Shown piece by piece: positions 45,781 to 54,242 of a stretch of DNA of 64,000 bases. The position numbers and the translations under genes were made by a program. Under the pieces are notes generated by a model. The model did no database searches and was not told where the DNA came from. It saw only the letters and a program-made list of their open reading frames with translations. The DNA is taken from assembly GCF_030845175.1 (NCBI RefSeq), contig NZ_CP132542.1, positions 1,384,607 through 1,448,606 on the forward strand. Direction: 5' to 3'. Position 1 is the stretch's first letter. Each line of letters opens with the position of its first letter. This stretch comes from Coralliovum pocilloporae. Its GTDB lineage: Bacteria; Pseudomonadota; Alphaproteobacteria; Rhizobiales; Cohaesibacteraceae.

Positions 45781-45867
45781 AGAAAACAGCCCCTAGACTT
45801 AATTTCTGTTCCACTCAAGGCCATACGGATAAGTGCGTAGAGTTCTGATCCAAGTCTCATAAAGGGT

Positions 45868-48450
45868 CTAAAGATTGCGTAAAATAGCGGCTGGGCGCTG
45901 GCCCAGACTTCGCCAGGTCCCGGTCAGACCCAATGAAACGGTGAGGCCAAGGGCAATCACAGCAACGCTCAACGCGGTTGTGGGGTCAAACACAAAGTCA
46001 AACCCCATAATGTCACTGATGACGAACCAGGCCGCAATGCCACCTGCAAGCAGGGCAAACAGCGCCGTAACGGCACCCAGCAAGGCATATTCCACCAGAT
46101 AGGCTCCCAGCAATCTGCGCCGGGTTGCACCCAGAACTTTCAGAACCACAGCCTCGCGGACACGTGCCTGATGACCGGCAGCAAGCGCGCCACCCAGCAC
46201 CAGCACAGAGGCGATAAGCGCAACAGAAGCGGCAGCCCTCACGGCAACAGCCAGTTTGCCCACGAGGTCATTGACAGTCTGCAATGCGTCTTTCACCCGG
46301 ACGCTGGTGACGGTTGGCAAGGCATTGGTAACGGCCTGAAGAAGCCTGAACTCGTCGGCTTCTTCTGCATCCGGCCAGCTTGCGGTGGCAAGAAAGGCAT
46401 GGGGTGCGCCTGCAAAGGTGTTGGGGCTGAAGACCATGACAAAATTGATGCCCATGGATTCCCAGTCTACCCGTCGCAGATTCCCGATGCGGGCACCAAT
46501 GGTCCGGCCAAGCACATTGACTTCAATCCGGTCCCCGATTGTCAGGCCAAGTTCTGCTGCAAGCTCATGGTCAAACGAAACAAGAGGTTCACCGCTATAG
46601 TCTTCCAGCCACCATGACCCTTCAACCAGACTGGACGATTCAGGCAGTTCTGCTGAATAGGTAATGCCACGATCCCCGCGCAGAACCCAGGCAGCCTCAG
46701 GCGGTGCATCAAAGTCACGGGCCGGAATACCCTTAAGGCTGGTCAACCGCCCTCTCAACATCGGAACCCGCTCCAGAGACACATTCGGAACGGTCTTTTC
46801 AACAAGCGCTGTAAAGGACTCGATTTCGTGGCTCTGAATATCAACAAAGAAGAAACTCGGTGCCTCATCCGGCAAGGACGATGAGAGCTGCCTCCTCAGA
46901 TTGGCATCAAGCAGCGACAGAGCCACAAGAAGCGAAAGGCCGAGACCCAGAGAGAGAATGACACTCGGCGTCAGAGCACCTGGCTTGTAAAGACTGGCGA
47001 CCGCCAAACGCAATTCCATCCTGCGGGGGCGCGGCACGCGGGCTGCAACACGCATGATAAGCCAGGCAACCAGACGCAGCATGATAAAGGCCGCGATAAT
47101 GCCCCCTGTGAAAATCACAGCAATACGCTTATCATCAGCAAGTCCGATAGCGGACAGGGTCAGCAGCAGAAGCGCGGCCACCAGCGCGATCAGATAGGGT
47201 AACCGGGGCCTTATGGGCAATGGTGCCACAAGATCACGAAACAGGGCCGAAACCGGCACATCATGCGCACGCCCCAGAGGCCAGAGCGCAAAGACCAAAG
47301 CTGTCAGATAGCCAAAGAGCGCCGCCACGATCAAAGTAGACGGATAGATCCCCATCTCTGAGACCGGCAGCACACCTTCAAGCGCAGTTTGGGCGAAAAG
47401 CGGTACCAGAGCCCCGATCACAAGCCCCAGAGCTACACCCAGTGTCGACAGTATCAGAATCTGGATCAGATAGACGCGCACAACCAGACCACCAGTGGCA
47501 CCAACGCTTTTCATGGTCGCAATGACGGGCTGCTTCTGTTCCAGAAAAGCCCTCACCGCGTTGGCTATTCCAACCCCGCCCACAATCAGTGCAGTCAGTC
47601 CAACCAGCGTCAGAAACTGCGAGAACCGGCGAATGTTGGCCTGCAGTCCCGGCGCTGCATTGACACGCGATCTAATCCGCCAGCCTGCATCCGGAAAAGC
47701 CTTGTTGGCCGCCTCAATTCGTGCTTTCAGAGCCTCGTCAGACAAAGCCTCAGCAAACCGGACACGGGCGTGATAACGGATAAGACTTCCCGGCTGGATC
47801 AGACCCGTCTCATCAAGCGCCTTCTGCGCCAGAAGAAGCCGTGGGCCAAACCCCACATTGCCGCCGAGCCTGTCCGGCTCCCTATTGATTGTTGCTGCAA
47901 TCTTCAGTGTCGACTGGCCCAGGGACACTGTATCGCCCACATTAAGACCCAGACGCGCCAGCAGTTCACGCTCAACAACCACCGGCCATATGTCATCCAC
48001 TTTCTGAAACAGAAGACCAGCTTCAGCACCTTCAAGGTCAAGCGTGCCAAAAAGAGGATAGGCACTGTCAACCGCTTTCACCTCTGCCAGGCTCTGCCTG
48101 TTGGCATCAGGCACACGTGCCATGGCTCGCAATGTGGCAATTTCACTGACCTTACCAAGCGTTTCCAGATAACGCGTCTGCTGCAGGGTAAACGGCTGAT
48201 GGACAAAGGAAAACGACAGATCACCACCGAGAATAGCCTGGCCATCCTGTTGCAAACCGGCCGTAATGGCGCGCGCAACCGACCCGACACCGCCAATGGC
48301 GGCCACCCCCAGCGCAATACAGGCAATCAGCACATAAAACCCGCGCAAACCACCCCGGAGCTCACGCAAGGCCAGACGGACAGACAAAGGAAGCGCGGAC
48401 AGAACGGTCATGCCGGCAGCAGGCTTCGTCGTATCGACGGTGACAGTCAT
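45868..48450 (-). CDS. FtsX-type ABC transporter permease (YbbP-like)
   Basis: 860 residues with two FtsX domains and about ten membrane helices: one near residues 40-60, groups near 280-500, and three at the C-terminus (VALIASVLVLGGALAAGHQARVREAV, ATRRRLLGAYLVEYALLGAV). Large periplasmic parts lie between them. With the ATPase gene it overlaps by 4 bases and tesA next door, it reproduces the E. coli tesA-ybbA-ybbP group. The substrate is unknown; a lipid or lipoprotein role is suspected for the family. Confidence 0.9.
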   Translation of the reverse strand: MTVTVDTTKPAAGMTVLSALPLSVRLALRELRGGLRGFYVLIACIALGVAAIGGVGSVARAITAGLQQDGQAILGGDLSFSFVHQPFTLQQTRYLETLGKVSEIATLRAMARVPDANRQSLAEVKAVDSAYPLFGTLDLEGAEAGLLFQKVDDIWPVVVERELLARLGLNVGDTVSLGQSTLKIAATINREPDRLGGNVGFGPRLLLAQKALDETGLIQPGSLIRYHARVRFAEALSDEALKARIEAANKAFPDAGWRIRSRVNAAPGLQANIRRFSQFLTLVGLTALIVGGVGIANAVRAFLEQKQPVIATMKSVGATGGLVVRVYLIQILILSTLGVALGLVIGALVPLFAQTALEGVLPVSEMGIYPSTLIVAALFGYLTALVFALWPLGRAHDVPVSALFRDLVAPLPIRPRLPYLIALVAALLLLTLSAIGLADDKRIAVIFTGGIIAAFIMLRLVAWLIMRVAARVPRPRRMELRLAVASLYKPGALTPSVILSLGLGLSLLVALSLLDANLRRQLSSSLPDEAPSFFFVDIQSHEIESFTALVEKTVPNVSLERVPMLRGRLTSLKGIPARDFDAPPEAAWVLRGDRGITYSAELPESSSLVEGSWWLEDYSGEPLVSFDHELAAELGLTIGDRIEVNVLGRTIGARIGNLRRVDWESMGINFVMVFSPNTFAGAPHAFLATASWPDAEEADEFRLLQAVTNALPTVTSVRVKDALQTVNDLVGKLAVAVRAAASVALIASVLVLGGALAAGHQARVREAVVLKVLGATRRRLLGAYLVEYALLGAVTALFALLAGGIAAWFVISDIMGFDFVFDPTTALSVAVIALGLTVSLGLTGTWRSLGQRPAAILRNL

Positions 48451-49163
48451 GCCGCAACCTCATCAACAGCAATATGTCCATCCTGAAACCGCACCATCCG
48501 GTCACAACGCTCTGCCAGTGCAGGATCATGGGTCACCAGAACCAACGTCATCTGACGTGATTTCTGCAGATCAAAGATCAGCGATGCCACATGGTCGCCG
48601 GTCCCGCCATCCAGATTGCCGGTTGGTTCATCAGCAATCAGAATGGACGGACGTGGCGCAATTGCGCGGGCCAGAGCCACCCGTTGCTGTTCACCGCCGG
48701 ACAACTCCCCCGGATAATGGGTCAGGCGGTGCCCCAGCCCAACCTGCTCAAGTTCCTGGGCTGCGCGCTGCATTGCATCTTTGGCACCGGCAATCTCAAG
48801 CGGCATGGCAACATTTTCCAGCGCCGTCATATTGGGAATGAGATGGAAGGACTGGAACACGATACCAATGGATTCACCGCGAAAGCGAGCCAGAGCATCC
48901 TCATCCAGATCTGAAATCACAACGTCATCAATGCGAATGGATCCGCTATCCGGCCGTTCAAGGCCCGCAAGAACCATCAGCAGCGTTGACTTGCCTGAAC
49001 CGCTGGGCCCGACAATACCAACCGCCTCACCTGCACTGATATCAAGTGACAGCTGCTTGAGGATGTGCACACGCCCGGCTCCCTGACCAAGACTGACATC
49101 CACACCCTGTATCGAAATCAAAGGAGAGATCTGAGGGGAATTCAGTGAGGAATTCGATGGCAA
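48447..49163 (-). CDS. ABC transporter ATP-binding protein (YbbA-like)
   Basis: 238 residues from a TTG at 49163, which has GGGAG 8 bases upstream; an ATG at 49238 would add 25 residues without family similarity. The ATPase carries Walker [17 protein letters not shown], signature [15 protein letters not shown] and Walker [13 protein letters not shown], of the LolD/MacB class. It is coupled by a 4-base overlap to the large permease and is divergent from the TesA-like gene, with 108 bases between the starts. Confidence 0.9.
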   Translation of the reverse strand: MPSNSSLNSPQISPLISIQGVDVSLGQGAGRVHILKQLSLDISAGEAVGIVGPSGSGKSTLLMVLAGLERPDSGSIRIDDVVISDLDEDALARFRGESIGIVFQSFHLIPNMTALENVAMPLEIAGAKDAMQRAAQELEQVGLGHRLTHYPGELSGGEQQRVALARAIAPRPSILIADEPTGNLDGGTGDHVASLIFDLQKSRQMTLVLVTHDPALAERCDRMVRFQDGHIAVDEVAA

Positions 49164-49271
49164 TGAACCGGCTCCCGTCCCTATATAGTTATGGACCCAA
49201 CGTGTTTTGACGCTTTCAATCCCTTCGATATGGGGCAAAATCTGAAACGTCCAACCAGTCAGGATTACGAA

Positions 49272-49886
49272 ATGAGAGTGTTTTCGGTTTTTCTGATCCT
49301 TTTTGGGCTGATGCTGGCCCCGGCATCAGCAACAATTCGCATTCTGGCTTTCGGAGACAGCCTCTCGGCGGGTTATCAACTCGCCCCCGGTCAATCCTTT
49401 CCCGAGCAACTTGAAGAAACGCTCCGCCAGAAAGGACACGATGTCACTGTTATCAATGGCGGTGTATCGGGCGATACGGCAAGTGGTGGCCTGGCCCGAC
49501 TGGACTGGAGCCTTGGTAACGGCGCTGATCTGGTCATCGTCGAACTGGGCGGCAATGATGCCCTGCGCGGTATTGCACCAAACGCAACATACGAGGCTCT
49601 GAGCGGCATCATTAAGAAGCTTAAGAAGCGCCGGATCCCGGTTCTTCTAGCTGGCATGAAGGCACCACCCAATATGGGCGCAGCCTATACGGAAGAATTT
49701 GATGCCATCTATCCCCGCCTGTCGGAGATATATGCTGTTCCGCTTTATCCGTTCTTTCTTGAAGGGGTTGCGGCCGACCCAGGCCTCAATCTTGCTGACG
49801 GAATTCATCCCAATGCAAAGGGCGTGGCACGAATCGTTGATGGCATTCTGCCCCAGGTGGAAGAGATTCTATCAACAATCGACTGA
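49272..49886 (+). CDS. tesA: Exported SGNH esterase/lysophospholipase (TesA-like arylesterase)
   Basis: 204 residues from MRVFSVFLILFG, with AGGA 7 bases upstream, and a signal peptide ending near ASA|TI. SGNH blocks are present: FGDSLSAGYQL with the nucleophile Ser, the Gly block (NGGVSGDTASGG), ELGGNDALRG with Asn, and DGIHPNAKG with Asp/His. TesA is a periplasmic thioesterase/lysophospholipase with broad substrate range. It is adjacent to the YbbA/YbbP transporter, as in many proteobacteria. Confidence 0.93.
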   Translation: MRVFSVFLILFGLMLAPASATIRILAFGDSLSAGYQLAPGQSFPEQLEETLRQKGHDVTVINGGVSGDTASGGLARLDWSLGNGADLVIVELGGNDALRGIAPNATYEALSGIIKKLKKRRIPVLLAGMKAPPNMGAAYTEEFDAIYPRLSEIYAVPLYPFFLEGVAADPGLNLADGIHPNAKGVARIVDGILPQVEEILSTID

Positions 49887-49966
49887 CCGTCACCAGGCTG
49901 TCGTACTGTTCAAGCATATGGATTCATGAGACGATTCGGTTAGACGGTTCTGATTCGGAGGGTAGC

Positions 49967-50500
49967 ATGCCTCGTTTGTTCACCGGAATTGAGGTGCCAA
50001 CCGAAATAGCCAGTCTGCTGACCATGATGCGCGGTGGACTGCCCGGTGCACGCTGGATTGATCCTGAACACTATCACATCACCTTGCGATTCATCGGTGA
50101 TATTGAAGACAGAACCGCCGACGATGTGGCAAGTGCTCTTGATGAGATCTGCCCGCCGAGCTTCAATCTGAAAATCAACTGCCTCGGCGCATTTGGCTCA
50201 CGCAAACCTCATTGCATCTGGGCAGGCGTGGAAAAATCTGACGATCTGACAGAGCTGCAGGCTGATCAGGAACGGCTGTTGCAACGGATGGGGCTTGTGC
50301 CGGAACGACGGAAATACTGCCCGCATATCACGCTGGCCAGGCTGCGCGGCACATCACATGATCACGTGGCAGATTATCTGAATACCCGCTCACTTCTGTC
50401 AGAACTCAGTTTCCCGGTTGAACGCTTTGTGCTGTTCTCGGCCCGGGCATCGACTGGCGGCGGCCCCTATCTGGTAGAAGCCGATTATCCCTTGCTCTAA
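49967..50500 (+). CDS. thpR: RNA 2',3'-cyclic phosphodiesterase (2'-5' RNA ligase family)
   Basis: 177 residues with the two HxTx motifs of the 2H phosphoesterase family, HITLRF (near residue 43) and HITLAR (near 125). The start follows GGAGG. It opens 2',3'-cyclic phosphate RNA ends in vitro; the physiological role is unclear. It overlaps the stop of the convergent phosphatase gene by 4 bases. Confidence 0.93.
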   Translation: MPRLFTGIEVPTEIASLLTMMRGGLPGARWIDPEHYHITLRFIGDIEDRTADDVASALDEICPPSFNLKINCLGAFGSRKPHCIWAGVEKSDDLTELQADQERLLQRMGLVPERRKYCPHITLARLRGTSHDHVADYLNTRSLLSELSFPVERFVLFSARASTGGGPYLVEADYPLL

Positions 50501-50967
50501 GCCGTAGTCAGACGCGCAATGAGAGCCTCCATGGCCCCATCAAGCTGGCGGTAAACCTTCTCAAAACCGTCATCTCCGCCATAATAGGGATCAGGAACAG
50601 GCTCATCCCGCCCTTCTGCATAATCCATAAACAGAGCCACATGTCCGGTAGCATCGGATGGCTTGAGACCGGCGAGCGTTGTCACATTCTTGCTGTCCAT
50701 TCCAAGAATGAGATCGAAATCATAGAAATCAGCTTGTCTGAACGGCCGCGACCGCTGCACAGTCAGATCAACCCCATACTGGCGTGCAACAGCAATGGAC
50801 CGCGGGTCAGGCAGATCACCTTCATGCCAGCCGGATGTCCCCGCAGAATCTGCCCCAATCTGATCAGACAGGCCCACGGCGTCAATCTTGTGGCGAAATA
50901 TCCCCTCTGCAAGCGGTGAGCGACAGATATTGCCAAGGCAGACAAACAGGACACGTTTTTGGATCAT
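50497..50967 (-). CDS. Low-molecular-weight protein tyrosine phosphatase
   Basis: 156 residues with the P-loop VCLGNICRSPLAEGIF at the N-terminus (CxxxxxR-S) and the general-acid DPYY segment (VPDPYYGGDDGFEKVY). This is the usual cytoplasmic LMW-PTP. Members near capsule genes act on BY-kinases, but this one is far from the polysaccharide locus and has no kinase partner in the window. Confidence 0.95.
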   Translation of the reverse strand: MIQKRVLFVCLGNICRSPLAEGIFRHKIDAVGLSDQIGADSAGTSGWHEGDLPDPRSIAVARQYGVDLTVQRSRPFRQADFYDFDLILGMDSKNVTTLAGLKPSDATGHVALFMDYAEGRDEPVPDPYYGGDDGFEKVYRQLDGAMEALIARLTTA

Positions 50968-51042
50968 GACAGAATTCTTCGGTAAGATGGCAGTCAGCTA
51001 CCAGCTTATACAGGCTGGAAACGGATTTGAGGAGCTTGTCTC

Positions 51043-51333
51043 ATGCGTGACCGACTGACTGACTATGAACGGGATGTTCTGTTGGCCGAACTGGCAGACT
51101 GGACCCTGATGGAACACCGCGAGGCCATACAGAAGGAATTCCGCTTCAAGAGCTTCAACGAAGCATTCGGGTTTATGACACGATCTGCCCTTCTGGCGGA
51201 AAAGATAGATCACCATCCGGAATGGTCAAATGTCTATAATCGGGTGGATGTGGTGCTCACCACACATTCTGCCAATGGCCTGACCGAGCTTGATGCCCGC
51301 ATGGCCCGGGCCATGAACAAGTTTGCCGAATAG
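51043..51333 (+). CDS. phhB: 4a-hydroxytetrahydrobiopterin dehydratase
   Basis: 96 residues of the PCD/DCoH family with the active-site block KIDHHPEWSNVYNRVDVVLTTH. It regenerates pterin cofactor after aromatic amino acid hydroxylation, or has a related housekeeping role since no hydroxylase is seen here. GAGGAG precedes the start. Confidence 0.92.
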   Translation: MRDRLTDYERDVLLAELADWTLMEHREAIQKEFRFKSFNEAFGFMTRSALLAEKIDHHPEWSNVYNRVDVVLTTHSANGLTELDARMARAMNKFAE

Positions 51334-51341
51334 GACAACGG

Positions 51342-51578
51342 TCAGAAATCAACCGCAATGCCTTTGACTTCCCAGTCCTCATAGCGAGCCGGGTCCAATC
51401 CGCCGCGCCCGTTTATCTCTTTGGCAGGCGGAGATTTAGCCAGTGCCGTATCCCGCTCGCGACGGCGGCCTTCCGCTTCTTTCAAAGCACGTTGTGCAGC
51501 AGGCGGGAGGTCCTCAAACCGTTTTTCAGGTTGCGCGGGCTTGGCCTCAACAGGCTGGCTGTTCCGGTCATCTGACAT
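51342..51578 (-). CDS. DUF1674 protein, succinate dehydrogenase assembly factor 4-like
   Basis: 78 residues from MSDDRNSQPVEA, with GAGAGG before it. The end NGRGGLDPARYEDWEVKGIAVDF is the DUF1674/SDHAF4 signature; the mitochondrial homologue helps fold flavinylated SdhA. The N-terminal half is charged and probably disordered. It is convergent with the pterin dehydratase gene and divergent from htpX. Confidence 0.9.
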   Translation of the reverse strand: MSDDRNSQPVEAKPAQPEKRFEDLPPAAQRALKEAEGRRRERDTALAKSPPAKEINGRGGLDPARYEDWEVKGIAVDF

Positions 51579-51685
51579 GGGGACCTCTCTCGTTCCTGTG
51601 CTTGCGTCCGGCTCCATTCATACCCATCATATAGGCGAAACTGATTACTCCGTCTAATCCTGCCAAGGCATAAGGGTCGAGACAT

Positions 51686-52657
51686 ATGAATTTCTTCCGT
51701 ACATCACTTCTGCTTGCAGCCATGACCGCCCTGTTCATGGGGGCCGGTTTCCTCATAGGCGGCGAGGCGGGCATGATGATCGCCCTTGTGGTGGCTGCCG
51801 GCATGAACCTGTTCAGCTACTGGAATGCCGACAAGATGGTTCTCCGTATGCATGGGGCGGTGGAAGTGGATGAGCGGCAGGCGCCGGAATTCTACGAAAT
51901 CAACCGTCGGCTGGCCGAGGCCGCCAATCTACCGATGCCGAAGGTCTACATCATCAACAACGCTCAGCCCAATGCATTCGCCACCGGCAGAAATCCGGAA
52001 AATGCAGCTGTTGCCGCAACAACGGGCCTGCTCGACCGCCTCAGTTATGAAGAAGTGGCCGGTGTCATGGCCCATGAGCTGGCGCATATCAAAAACCGCG
52101 ACACGCTGATCATGACACTGACGGCCACACTGGCCGGTGCCATTTCCATGCTCGCCAATTTCGGCCTGTTTTTCGGCGGCTCCCGCAGCAACAACAATCC
52201 CCTCGGCTTTATCGGCGTTCTCGCAGCAGCCATTATTGCGCCATTGGCGGCCATGCTGGTTCAGATGGCCATCAGCCGCACACGAGAATATGCCGCCGAC
52301 AGACTGGGTGCTGAAATCTGCGGTCACCCCCTCTGGCTGGCCTCAGCCCTGAAAAAGATCGCAGGCGGCACCATGCAGATCCCCAATGAAGATGCTGAAC
52401 GCAATCCGGCTACAGCCCATATGTTCATCATCAATCCGCTCAGCGGGCGGAATATGGATGGCCTGTTTTCTACCCATCCCAATACTGACAACCGGATTGA
52501 GGCTCTCATCGCGATGAGTGAAGAGGACTTTGATCAGCCCTGGCAGGACGACGCACCTGAGGAACACGACAACAATACGTCCGGACCCTGGGCTCAGTCC
52601 GGCCGGTCCAATTACGATGATAGCCCGTCCAGCTCCCGGAACGGCCCCTGGGGATGA
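51686..52657 (+). CDS. htpX: Membrane zinc metalloprotease HtpX
   Basis: 323 residues. The N-terminus has two membrane helices (about residues 7-25 and 28-47), then [13 protein letters not shown], the zinc site [13 protein letters not shown] with a further Glu in [15 protein letters not shown], and two more helices in between. HtpX removes damaged inner membrane proteins together with FtsH. The C-terminal tail of about 40 residues is Asp/Ser/Asn-rich and disordered. Confidence 0.95.
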   Translation: MNFFRTSLLLAAMTALFMGAGFLIGGEAGMMIALVVAAGMNLFSYWNADKMVLRMHGAVEVDERQAPEFYEINRRLAEAANLPMPKVYIINNAQPNAFATGRNPENAAVAATTGLLDRLSYEEVAGVMAHELAHIKNRDTLIMTLTATLAGAISMLANFGLFFGGSRSNNNPLGFIGVLAAAIIAPLAAMLVQMAISRTREYAADRLGAEICGHPLWLASALKKIAGGTMQIPNEDAERNPATAHMFIINPLSGRNMDGLFSTHPNTDNRIEALIAMSEEDFDQPWQDDAPEEHDNNTSGPWAQSGRSNYDDSPSSSRNGPWG

Positions 52658-52716
52658 ACCGCTTCCCTCACAATTGAAAGAGTGGCCAAGGCTGCGGCTC
52701 TGTGCTTAAAGAGCCC

Positions 52717-54096
52717 ATGACAAAACGCACCCAATCCTCCAGTCGGGAAAAGCCGACATCGCGCGGAGACGCTCCAGCCGGTCTGGCCGTCCGCCAGGCA
52801 GCCCATGCCGTTCTGGCTGATGTTCTGCACAGGAAGCTGTTGCTGGATCAAAGTCTTGAGCGCACGTTCAGTGATGGCCCCTACAAGGCACTGGACGGAC
52901 GGGACCGCGCCTTTTCCCGCGCAATCGTCATGAGCACCTTGCGACGGCTGGGACAGATTGATCATCTGATCGACGGGTTTCTGTCAAAGCCGCTGCCTCC
53001 ACGCACAGAGGGTCTGCGGATCATCCTGCGCGCCGGGATTGCCGAACTTCTGTTCCTTGAAAGCCAGGCTCACGCTGCACTCAACAGCGCTGTGGAGATT
53101 ACCGCCCGTGCCAAGGCCTTCCGGCCCTTCAAGGGTCTCGTCAATGCGCTCCTCAGAAGAGCACAGAGAGAAGGCATGAATTGGCTCAAAGATAACGGTT
53201 TCGGTAACGAATCAAACATTCCGGATTGGCTATTAAATAGCTGGCTAATAAAATACGGAAAAGCACGAACGAATTCTATTGCTGCAGCGATATTGAACGA
53301 ACCGGCTCTTGATATATCTTTCAAGAATATCAGTGATGTAGAGATATGCAGCTTCCCCTGTGACCGCGCCAATTCATCATCTGTAAGAACATTGACCGGT
53401 GGCCGTATCGATCATCTGCCCGGATATGAGAATGGCTTGTGGTGGGTGCAGGATCTGGCATCAAGTTTGCCAGCTAAATTAATTCCAAACCTGTCCGGCA
53501 AACATGTTGCCGATCTGTGTGCAGCACCAGGCGGGAAAACGGCACAGCTTGCTGCTGGCGGTGCTGTTGTAACGGCGATCGACATTTCCGGAAAGCGGCT
53601 TAAACGGCTCACAGACAATCTCGACCGTCTCAAGCTTAACGTCGACATCGTCGAAGCGGACCTGCGGAAATGGCAGCCACACTCTGATTTTGATGCTATT
53701 CTGCTTGATGCACCCTGCTCTGCTACCGGCACAATCAGACGACACCCGGACCTGCTTCACACCAAGCAGGCCACAGATGTTGAAAAACTGGCTGGTGTTC
53801 AGGCTGACCTTCTGGGCAGATCCGTCTCATGGCTGAAACCGGGTGGCACACTGATCTACTGCACCTGCTCTCTCCAGACAGAGGAAGGCGAAGACCAGAT
53901 CGATACCTTCCTTCGCCAACAGGCGGGTATGGAGCTTGATCCGATCAGGCCTGTCGAACTTCCGGGCCTGGAAGAATGCGTAACCGAAGAAGGCTATGTC
54001 AGGGCGCTGCCCTTCCACTATGCCCATGAAGAGGACCCGCGCCTGTCCGGCATGGACGGCTTCTTTGTTGCACGGCTTAGAAAGAAGGCCACATAA
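52717..54096 (+). CDS. rsmB: 16S rRNA m5C methyltransferase, RsmB/Sun family
   Basis: 459 residues from MTKRTQSSSREK. An NusB-like N-terminal domain (AHAVLADVLHRKLLLDQSLERTF, VNALLRRAQREG) precedes the methyltransferase. The latter carries DLCAAPGGKTAQLAAGG for SAM, and two cysteines for catalysis and release in DAPCSATGTIRRHPD and YCTCSLQTEEGEDQ. It methylates C967-type positions. Bases 53191-53340 inside the gene are only 38% G+C, against about 63% just before, with many Asn/Ile/Ser codons. Confidence 0.93.
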   Translation: MTKRTQSSSREKPTSRGDAPAGLAVRQAAHAVLADVLHRKLLLDQSLERTFSDGPYKALDGRDRAFSRAIVMSTLRRLGQIDHLIDGFLSKPLPPRTEGLRIILRAGIAELLFLESQAHAALNSAVEITARAKAFRPFKGLVNALLRRAQREGMNWLKDNGFGNESNIPDWLLNSWLIKYGKARTNSIAAAILNEPALDISFKNISDVEICSFPCDRANSSSVRTLTGGRIDHLPGYENGLWWVQDLASSLPAKLIPNLSGKHVADLCAAPGGKTAQLAAGGAVVTAIDISGKRLKRLTDNLDRLKLNVDIVEADLRKWQPHSDFDAILLDAPCSATGTIRRHPDLLHTKQATDVEKLAGVQADLLGRSVSWLKPGGTLIYCTCSLQTEEGEDQIDTFLRQQAGMELDPIRPVELPGLEECVTEEGYVRALPFHYAHEEDPRLSGMDGFFVARLRKKAT

Positions 54097-54168
54097 GCAG
54101 GAAGATGCACCCATTATCCCCGATCATGTGGTGCTTGCCCGTTCGATGAATTGGACTCATCTGTTATA

Positions 54169-54185
54169 GTTTACAGCAAGTAAAC
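54169..54185. promoter_or_regulatory. Palindrome upstream of the heparinase-like gene
   Basis: GTTTAC-AGCAA-GTAAAC, a perfect 6-base inverted repeat with a 5-base spacer, just downstream of a TTATAG hexamer in the 146-base gap. It could be an operator that covers the transcription start. Confidence 0.33.
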
Positions 54186-54242
54186 GGTGATTCGCGCGTT
54201 ACGGGCAGACTGGCAGATCACCTGGGAGGTGTTTAAAAGCGT

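Noticed and set aside
47389..48486. Open frame of 365 codons on the plus strand opposite the FtsX-type permease gene
   Set aside because: Shadow of the permease frame, with Gln/Arg/His-rich sequence and no motif.
51600..51685. RpoH-type promoter ahead of htpX
   Set aside because: CTTGCG is followed at 17 bases by CCATCA and at 20 bases by TCATAT; neither fits well enough.
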